From NCBI GenBank assembly GCA_002427845.1, contig DIYZ01000152.1, forward strand, positions 1 through 6,845: a stretch of DNA of 6,845 nucleotides, in the 5' to 3' direction. Under the pieces are notes generated by a model. That model worked only from the letters and a program-made list of their open reading frames with translations. It did no database searches and was not told the DNA's origin. Of this stretch, positions 1 to 5,300 are shown one piece after another. Each line of letters opens with the position of its first letter. Position 1 is the first letter of the stretch. The position numbers and the translations under genes are program-made. This stretch comes from Chloracidobacterium sp. UBA6041. GTDB taxonomy: Bacteria; Acidobacteriota; Blastocatellia; Pyrinomonadales; Pyrinomonadaceae.

Positions 1-1
1 C

Positions 2-286
2 TCACAATCGCCGGAATACGCAATAGGCGATGGAACTCACTCTTTCGCGTCACTCTTACGCGGCAATCTCTATAAAGAGGAGTGGCGATTCATACAGGGA
101 TTGGATCAATCGAGTCCGGGGGAAGCTTCGTGGAATTTTAACACGCCACATCCACTGGAAGAAGTCACTTTTCAAGGACAAAGTACTTTTGGAATGCTAT
201 GGGCTAACGCAAGTCGGTCGTTGGTTTTAAGTCTACCCTTGTCCCCACACTGGGCTCCCAATCAGATATCAGCACAACGCCAAGAA
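2..286 (+). other. Open frame upstream of the DUF4160 gene, coding status unclear
   Basis: The frame that encodes the DUF4160 protein has no stop codon from position 2 onward, so it runs open from the left edge of the window into that gene. It has no in-frame ATG before the one at 287 except an internal ATG near 194, and a TTG at 101 sits directly after AGGGA. The translation of this stretch (for example residues WNFNTPHPLEEVTFQGQ) matches no family I recognise. It could be the 3' part of a longer gene that begins outside the window and carries DUF4160 as its C-terminal domain, an N-terminal extension starting at the TTG, or chance openness. A competing frame at 30-230 encodes 66 residues that I also cannot recognise. 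No promoter or RNA gene is evident here. Confidence 0.3.
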
Positions 287-670
287 ATGAACGCGGTGGG
301 CGAAATTACCGTTACAGATATTAGCATCTCGAACGTTTCAAGTTCTGACCATGCAAACGATCATAGGGAACTTCTTACCAACTATGGGAGGCATCTATCG
401 GCATCATCGATAATATACCAAAGCGATCAATTTGTCGCTCGGATGTACTTTCTTGATCACAACCCTCCACATTTCCACGTATGTGCGTCGGTCGATTCGG
501 CAACGACGCTTGCCACCTACCGTATCGATACCCTCGACGCTCTATCAGGGACCCTCACGGGAAGCATGCAAAGACTAGTAAGGGAGTGGGCAGGGGGCAA
601 GCGAACGCAGCTAATGGACAATTGGGCCCGCTGCAGAACTGGCCAACATCCTTTTCTCTTGAGTGCCTGA
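287..670 (+). CDS. DUF4160 domain-containing protein
   Basis: This encodes 127 residues if translated from the ATG at 287. The C-terminal 75 residues carry the DUF4160 signature. A hydrophobic strand leads into RMYFLDHNPPHFHV (residues 52-65) with the family's hallmark D-x-N-PPHFHV histidines. A strand-and-helix stretch then leads to the REWA motif around W101, and finally LMDNWARCRTGQ around W113, matching the family's L-x-NW-x-x-x-x-x-G ending. The function of DUF4160 proteins is not established. They are small, often sit beside a DUF2442 protein, and are suspected to belong to toxin-antitoxin-like or accessory gene pairs; no DUF2442 partner is seen here. Typical members are about 80-100 residues, so the first 40 or so residues here are an extra, unrecognised extension. 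The start is uncertain because no Shine-Dalgarno sequence precedes 287, and the frame is open further upstream. The family call is firm, the start is not. Confidence 0.8.
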   Translation: MNAVGEITVTDISISNVSSSDHANDHRELLTNYGRHLSASSIIYQSDQFVARMYFLDHNPPHFHVCASVDSATTLATYRIDTLDALSGTLTGSMQRLVREWAGGKRTQLMDNWARCRTGQHPFLLSA

Positions 671-758
671 GTCACTTCTCTCCGAGTGATAAATCCTGTG
701 CCATATTTGTATCGAAGAACGCCGGCGGGTAATCATCCGCGACGTGTTTGGCAAGAAC

Positions 759-1043
759 CTACAAACTCATTGACATAAGCGCCCGCAAGCGCTCTTTCGT
801 GATTGCCTCCCTTGGTGACTTCGCACCTCCATTCAGCCAGTCATGGATTTTCCTTAGCGTAATGGTGTGAGTAACAGAGCTGCGAACTTCGACCTCCAGC
901 TTACTGAGTTGGCCAGGCTCGCATGCATGTTGCCTAAAAGTGCGTACTGCTAAGACCGCTGCTTCGTAGAGACTCTCGGCCTCAACCTCGACGGTATGCC
1001 TTAGCCCTTCCGTATCTAAATAGGAAACGATGCAGGCCGCCAT
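759..1043 (-). CDS. Conserved hypothetical protein of 94 residues (Acidobacteriota-type)
   Basis: The protein begins MAACIVSYLDTEGLRHTVEV and continues with an alanine-rich helix (LYEAAVLAVRTF), a strand with KLEVEVRSSVTHTIT, and a C-terminal helical part with DWLNGGAKSPREAITKERLR. From memory this looks like a compact family of hypothetical proteins repeatedly annotated in Acidobacteriota; I know no assigned function. No signal peptide or membrane segment is visible. A small alpha/beta fold is inferred from the alternation of strand-like and helix-like segments. The frame is open to a TTG at 1106, but the ATG at 1043 was chosen because MAAC is where the recalled family begins. A -35/-10-like pair immediately upstream also supports it, placing the transcript start at or near that ATG. 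No Shine-Dalgarno sequence is seen before 1043, consistent with leaderless translation. The gene converges on the DUF4160 gene and diverges from the ArdC-like gene. Confidence 0.75.
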   Translation of the reverse strand: MAACIVSYLDTEGLRHTVEVEAESLYEAAVLAVRTFRQHACEPGQLSKLEVEVRSSVTHTITLRKIHDWLNGGAKSPREAITKERLRALMSMSL

Positions 1044-1050
1044 GCGGCGG

Positions 1051-1079
1051 AGTTTAGCATTTTCGCTAATTTTCGCCAA
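1051..1079 (-). promoter_or_regulatory. Candidate promoter of the 94-residue protein gene
   Basis: Read on the minus strand, TTGGCG (1079-1074) and TAAACT (1056-1051) are separated by exactly 17 bases. Each matches 4 of 6 positions of the sigma-70 consensus hexamers. The last base of the -10-like element is followed by 7 bases and then the ATG at 1043, so transcription would start at or next to the first base of the start codon. That would give a leaderless mRNA, which fits the absence of a ribosome binding site. This rests on consensus matching only. Confidence 0.4.
1059..1078. repeat. Two tandem 10-bp direct repeats inside the candidate promoter
   Basis: ATTTTCGCTA (1059-1068) is followed directly by ATTTTCGCCA (1069-1078), identical at 9 of 10 positions. 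The 10-bp period is close to one helical turn. The repeats fill most of the spacer and part of the -35-like element of the candidate promoter, so they could be a regulator's binding site. With only two copies they may also be chance. Confidence 0.4.
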
Positions 1080-1087
1080 TCGGACAA

Positions 1088-1105
1088 TGTGCCATTTACG
1101 GCACA
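1088..1105. promoter_or_regulatory. Operator-like dyad upstream of the 94-residue protein gene
   Basis: TGTGCC (1088-1093) and GGCACA (1100-1105) form a perfect 6-bp inverted repeat around the 6-base spacer ATTTAC. The site lies 45 bases before the ATG at 1043 and 9 bases behind the candidate -35 element, a suitable place for a dimeric DNA-binding regulator. No regulator gene is present in the window, so function is inferred from position and symmetry only. Confidence 0.35.
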
Positions 1106-1141
1106 AACGCTATCCCTGATCTTCAGCCTTTCAAATAAGGA

Positions 1142-1178
1142 CTCGGCTTCCATTTAATTTCATTCCATTCCAGCCGAG
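1142..1178. repeat. 7-bp inverted repeat around an AT-rich 23-base spacer
   Basis: CTCGGCT (1142-1148) and AGCCGAG (1172-1178) are perfect reverse complements. The spacer contains a short pyrimidine-rich reiteration of the ATTCC type. The spacer is long for a stable hairpin and no T run follows directly, so a protein-binding site is more plausible than a terminator. Confidence 0.4.
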
Positions 1179-1308
1179 GAACCCCTCTTTAATTTAGTTT
1201 CCCCCTCTTCGCTCTCATTGTCCACGACAGCCCGCCCGCACAACTCTGCGCTTCGCTCCAAGTCCTCCACTGCGTTACGGCACTACGTGTGTGCGGTCAA
1301 GCGCCCAG

Positions 1309-1329
1309 TCGTAGCCAACGTCTCTACGA
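1309..1329. promoter_or_regulatory. Operator-like dyad upstream of the ArdC-like gene
   Basis: TCGTAG (1309-1314) and CTACGA (1324-1329) are perfect reverse complements separated by 9 bases, giving a 21-bp dyad with arm centres about 1.5 helical turns apart. It lies 63 bases before the ArdC-like start codon, where an operator for that gene could sit. There is no recognised consensus, and chance symmetry is possible. Confidence 0.3.
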
Positions 1330-1347
1330 GGGGGAAAACCTGTTTTT

Positions 1348-1392
1348 AAGGCCAAGAACCCAAAACGACAACACCAAAAAGGAGCAACGACA
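1348..1392 (+). promoter_or_regulatory. T-free leader with ribosome binding site of the ArdC-like gene
   Basis: The 45 bases before the start codon contain no T and are dominated by A and C. They end with the Shine-Dalgarno sequence AAGGAG (1379-1384), which has an ideal 8-base gap to the ATG at 1393. An mRNA leader of this composition would be nearly free of secondary structure and should favour translation initiation. The T-rich run TTTTT (1343-1347) just before it could belong to the promoter, but no good -35 element is present. Confidence 0.6.
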
Positions 1393-2217
1393 ATGGAGAA
1401 CCAAAAACAATCAGCAGACGTTCCGAAGTGGTCAGCTTTACTCGTGGAAGCGATCAACAAACCCGGCCTGATCATGGAAGCCTATTCCGCTTTCCACAAC
1501 TACAGCATCGGCAATCAACTTCTCGCACTCGTGCAATGTCATCTGCGCGGACTACAGGCGGGGCCGATCAATACATTCCCGAAGTGGCAGGCATTAGGCC
1601 GTGTCGTCAAACGTGGCGAGCGGGCGTTGACGCTTTGCATGCCAATTACGCGCAAGCAACGTGAGGAGGAATCAGAGGAGGAGCACACATTCACCAGCTT
1701 TGCTTATAAGCCGCGATGGTTTGTCCTTAGCCAGACTGTTGGCGAAGAAGTGGAACCGGCAACAGTCCCAGAGTGGGATGCCGAGCAAGCGCTTGCGGCG
1801 CTCAGCATTGAACGCGTCGCATTCGATAAGACCGACGGCAACTGCCAGGGATTTGCTCGCAAGCGGCAAATAGCAATTAACCCGGTCGCCCAACTCCCAT
1901 ACAAGACGCTTTTCCACGAACTCGCACACGTCATTCTGGGCCACACCACAGAAGCCGACTTCGCCGATACCGAAACGACACCAAGAAATTTGCGCGAAGT
2001 AGAAGCCGAAGCGGTTGCGCTTCTCTGTTGCGAATCGTTGAGCCTTGAAGGAGCCGACTACTGTCGCGGCTATATCCAAAATTGGCTGTATCAGGGAGCC
2101 GGATTCGACGCCGACGCCATCCCCGAAAAGAGCGCACAGAAAATTCTTCGCGCAGCCGATCAGATCCTTCGAGCAGGTCGATCAACCACCGAGCGATCAG
2201 CGCAATACGCGAACTGA
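1393..2217 (+). CDS. ArdC-like protein: ssDNA-binding-type domain plus zinc metallopeptidase motif
   Basis: The protein has 274 residues, close to plasmid ArdC proteins (about 300). Residues 1 to about 95 match the ArdC N-terminal domain. The motif FHNYSIGNQLLAL corresponds to the family's Y-x-G-x-N-x-x-L block, and F-P-K-W-Q-A-L-G-R-V-V-K-R-G-E to its T-W-x-Q-A-x-x-x-G-x-x-V-x-K-G-E block. A charged EEESEEE stretch follows, then WFVLSQTVGE, like the F-x-V-x-Q-T-x-G motif of the family. The C-terminal half carries HELAHVILGH (H175, E176, H179), a zincin active site. The segment EVEAEAVA (202-209) follows, where E202 or E206 would be the third zinc ligand. In known ArdC proteins the N-terminal domain binds ssDNA and the protein protects transferred DNA from restriction; the peptidase target is unknown. 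No signal peptide or membrane segment is visible, so it should act in the cytoplasm. It lies 91 bases before the methylase-helicase gene, probably in one operon. Confidence 0.85.
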   Translation: MENQKQSADVPKWSALLVEAINKPGLIMEAYSAFHNYSIGNQLLALVQCHLRGLQAGPINTFPKWQALGRVVKRGERALTLCMPITRKQREEESEEEHTFTSFAYKPRWFVLSQTVGEEVEPATVPEWDAEQALAALSIERVAFDKTDGNCQGFARKRQIAINPVAQLPYKTLFHELAHVILGHTTEADFADTETTPRNLREVEAEAVALLCCESLSLEGADYCRGYIQNWLYQGAGFDADAIPEKSAQKILRAADQILRAGRSTTERSAQYAN

Positions 2218-2237
2218 AATCTGTTGCGTAAGCAAAA

Positions 2238-2271
2238 GGGTCAGGAGAGCGCGTCAACGCTCTCTTGACCC
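2238..2271 (+). other. 14-bp hairpin between the ArdC-like and methylase-helicase genes
   Basis: The arm GGGTCAGGAGAGCG (2238-2251) pairs with CGCTCTCTTGACCC (2258-2271) across a 6-base loop, CGTCAA. All 14 positions pair in RNA, one of them as a G-U wobble. It starts 20 bases after the stop codon of the ArdC-like gene and ends 25 bases before the ribosome binding site of the next gene. No T run follows on the + strand, so it is not a standard intrinsic terminator in that direction. On the minus strand it is followed by TTTT, but no gene ends there. It could protect the upstream message from 3' decay, tune expression of the second gene, or bind a protein. Confidence 0.7.
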
Positions 2272-2296
2272 ACCACACCAACACTTCATCCGGTCT

Positions 2297-2300
2297 GGAG
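2297..2300 (+). promoter_or_regulatory. Ribosome binding site that fixes the methylase-helicase start
   Basis: GGAG lies 8 bases before the ATG at 2309. The reading frame stays open far upstream, into the 3' end of the ArdC-like gene (back to about 2045). This site, together with the protein-like sequence that begins at 2309, identifies the likely true start. Confidence 0.75.
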
Positions 2301-2308
2301 AAAGATTG

Positions 2309-5300
2309 ATGCGAAGCCAGAACTTTATACCCAAGCGCACACAACAGACAACCGATCTTGTCACTGGCACCCATGAGCTTGTTATTGAGCTACAAGAACG
2401 CTTGAGCGCCGGAGAATCTTTTGACAATCCAAAGCTAACAGAAATCACTGACAAGAGGTTCAGCGGAACGCGCGGTCAGGGGAAATACACATCGCGCGAT
2501 GCCTACGACGCTTTAGAGGTAGCAGTCAATAAATATCTGGCAGAGAGCAACGCGCGCGCGCTAATGCAAAGCGACGTTAGCGATGTTCTCGCCTCTGTTT
2601 TGCGCCCGTTGACTAAACGGCTACCCCGACAATGCGATCGCACCGTAGAGCAAACCGAACTCCAACAGTTCTCTACCCCGCCAGCGCTCGCCTATCTCGC
2701 AGCGCGGATTCTAAACCCACGGAGCACAGACATAGTTTTAGAGCCATCAGCCGGAACGGGAAGCCTCGCGATCTGGCCGCGCTCAATTGGCGCACAAAGC
2801 ATCTGCAACGAGATTAACTTCCGCCGTCGCGCATTACTAACAAACGAGCTTGGTTTTCAAACCCACGAGGTTGACGCCGAAATCATTGACGATCTCTTAC
2901 CCGCCGAGATTCAGCCAACAGCCGTATTGATGAATCCACCATTCAGCGCAACAGGCGGGAGAGTAGCCAAGCATTCAGCCCTGTACGGAGCGCGGCACAT
3001 CGAGAGCGCGCTTAGACGACTGCAACGAGACGGGCGCTTAGTCGCCATCACTGGCGAAGGAATGCGGTTTCAGTGCGCCGGTTTTAGCGAATGGTGGCAG
3101 CGCATCGCGAGAGCTTACAACGTGCGCGCCAACCTTCATTTAAGCGGCAAGGAATATGGAAAGTACGGAACCACTTTTGACTTGCAGATTCTGGTTATTG
3201 ATAAGACGGGACAAACGGACGGCAACAGCTGGAAAGAGCAGCTTGACAACATTCTTTGGAGAGACGCCGCAACTATCGAGGAAGCCTGGACGGCTTTAAG
3301 TGGTATTGCCGACCGACCCGAAGCGACAGCCGATCAGAACACGGCCAGCGCGTCAAACGAAGAAGAAGAAAGCCAAAGTCTATTTGTATCTTACGCGCCG
3401 GCAAAGTTGAGAGGTGGCAAACCCCATCCGGCCGTTATCGTTGAATCGTCGTCAATGGGCGCAGTCGTACCGCCCGACATTACCTATAGGCCCCACCTCG
3501 CCCCTGAGACTATCAGCGAAGGCTTACTTTCTGACATTCAGCTTGAGCGCGTTATCTATGCAGGACAACGCCACGAGCAGCGACTAGCGGACGGATCGCG
3601 AGCAGGCTTCTTTGTGGGAGACGGGACAGGAGTCGGCAAGGGACGCATTCTCGCCGGCATCATCGCCGACAACTTCAATCAGGGACGAGAGCGCGCCTTG
3701 TGGCTCTCAGTCAATAACGATCTATTAGAAGCGACGCGCCGCGATCTTACTGACTTAGGACTTGAGAGCATCCCGCTTGGCCGCATAAACGACTATCCGC
3801 CAGCCGGAGAAATCACGTTACCGCGCGGCGTAATCTTTAGCTCTTATTCTTCGCTGATCGCCTCAGCCAAGACCGGCGAGCGACGCATCGATCAAATTCA
3901 GCAATGGTTAGGCACTGACGCCGTAGTCATATTTGACGAAGCGCACAAGGCAAAGAATGCGCTTGCTGGCGGATACGGCGAGCCAACACTGACCGGACAA
4001 GCCGTGATCGATTTACAAGACCCGGAGCGCAACCCCGACTATCGCGTTGTCTATTCATCTGCGACCGGAGCAACCGACGTACGCAACATGGCTTATATGG
4101 TTCGGCTTGGTCTTTGGGGAGTCGGAACCAGTTTCCCAGGCGGCTTTCAAGAGTTTATGCAGGAAATCGAATCCGGCGGAGTCGGCGCAATGGAAATGGT
4201 CAGCCGCGATATGAAAGCGCTTGGAATGTATCTGTCAGGTTCTATATCTTTTGGCGTTTGTCCTCAGAGTGGCAAGGCCGTTGAGTATCGCGAGCGCATT
4301 CACCGCCTCACGCCCGAGCAAAAGGAAATGTACAACCGGGCAGCGGCAGCGTGGCAAGCCGTGCTTCGCAACATCGACGAGGCATTGCTAATCACGAACG
4401 GTGGACGACGCGCCCGCGCTACCGCACTGAATAAGTTTTGGGGAGATCATCAGCGATTCTTTAGGCAAGTAATCTGCGCATTCAAAGTGCCCGCTGTTAT
4501 CGCTGAAACCGAAAAGGCATTGAGCGAGGGTAAATCAATAGTTATCTCGCTAGTAGGAACCGGAGAAGCCCGGACGCGCGAGCAGGTGGCGAAAGCAACG
4601 GCCAACGGCTCAACGCTTGAGGACTTGGACTTCTCGCCGCGTGAAGTAATCGCAGCAATGGTAGATCGCGGTTTCCCGACCACGCTCTATCAAGACGTCA
4701 CAGACCCAGGCACCGGCAAGACCATACAAGTGCCAGTTAGAGACGCGCAAGGCAACACTGTACAAAGCAAAGAAGCCTTGCGCATGAAGCAGGAGCTAAT
4801 CGACGGCTTGTCAGCCTTAGAGCTTCCCGAGAACCCGCTGGATCAGCTTGTCAACCACTTCGGAGAGAGCAACGTTGCAGAACTCACAGGCAGAACGCGC
4901 CGCCTTATTCGCGACCAGCGCACCGGACGGATTGAGTATAAGAAACGAGCCCCCGAAGGCGTATCAATGGACAGAACAAACGTCTACGAAACCGAGCAGT
5001 TTCAGGCTGGCAAAAAGCACATCGCGATCATCAGCGATGCAGCATCAACCGGAATATCGCTTCACGCTTCCAATCGCGCCGAGAACCGTCAGCGCCGAGT
5101 GCACATAACGCTTGAGCTTGGTTGGAGTGCGGACAAGCAGATGCAGACCTTTGGCCGGACGCATAGATCAGATCAAGCGGTCCCGCCCGAATATGTCTTG
5201 CTTTCAACCGAGCTTGGCGGAGAGAAGCGATTTAGTTCAACCATCGCGCGGCGACTTGGCAGCTTGGGAGCTTTGACAAAAGGCGACCGAGGCGCAGCCG

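Larger units (their letters stand above)
1107..1392. other. Intergenic region between divergent genes, no gene supported
   Basis: No open frame with protein-like features was found here on either strand. The left two thirds of the + strand are rich in pyrimidines, most strongly around 1181-1230. The region contains a 7-bp inverted repeat (1142-1178), the direct repeat CCCCTCTT at 1182-1189 and 1202-1209 (exactly 20 bases apart), a 7-bp inverted repeat CCGCACA (1236-1242) with TGTGCGG (1290-1296), and a 6-bp inverted repeat at 1309-1329. The right end is an A-rich leader for the ArdC-like gene. It must hold at least the + strand promoter for the ArdC-like gene, but I see no convincing -35/-10 pair. 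A transfer or replication origin is conceivable but not supported by a recognised motif. Confidence 0.6.

Noticed and set aside
30..230. 66-residue + strand open frame at the left edge
   Set aside because: No recognisable family, no clear ribosome binding site, and it competes with another open frame over the same bases. It could not be supported as a gene.
725..740. GCGGGT/ATCCGC stem between the two convergent genes as a bidirectional terminator
   Set aside because: Only 6 pairs including one wobble and no T run on either side, so it is too weak to call.
2265..2293. TTGACC after the hairpin as a -35 element for an internal promoter of the methylase-helicase gene
   Set aside because: The bases at 16-18 spacing (around 2288-2293, ATCCGG) do not resemble a -10 element, and TTGACC is explained as part of the hairpin arm.
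2045..2308. N-terminal extension of the methylase-helicase frame by 88 residues
   Set aside because: Most of it overlaps the well-supported C-terminal part of the ArdC-like gene in another frame. The extra residues are not protein-like, and a good ribosome binding site precedes the ATG at 2309.
1672..2374. Minus-strand open frames of 135 and 147 residues (1672-2079 and 1931-2374)
   Set aside because: They are antisense to the ArdC-like gene and its downstream gap, show no recognisable motif, and look like shadows of the + strand coding bias.
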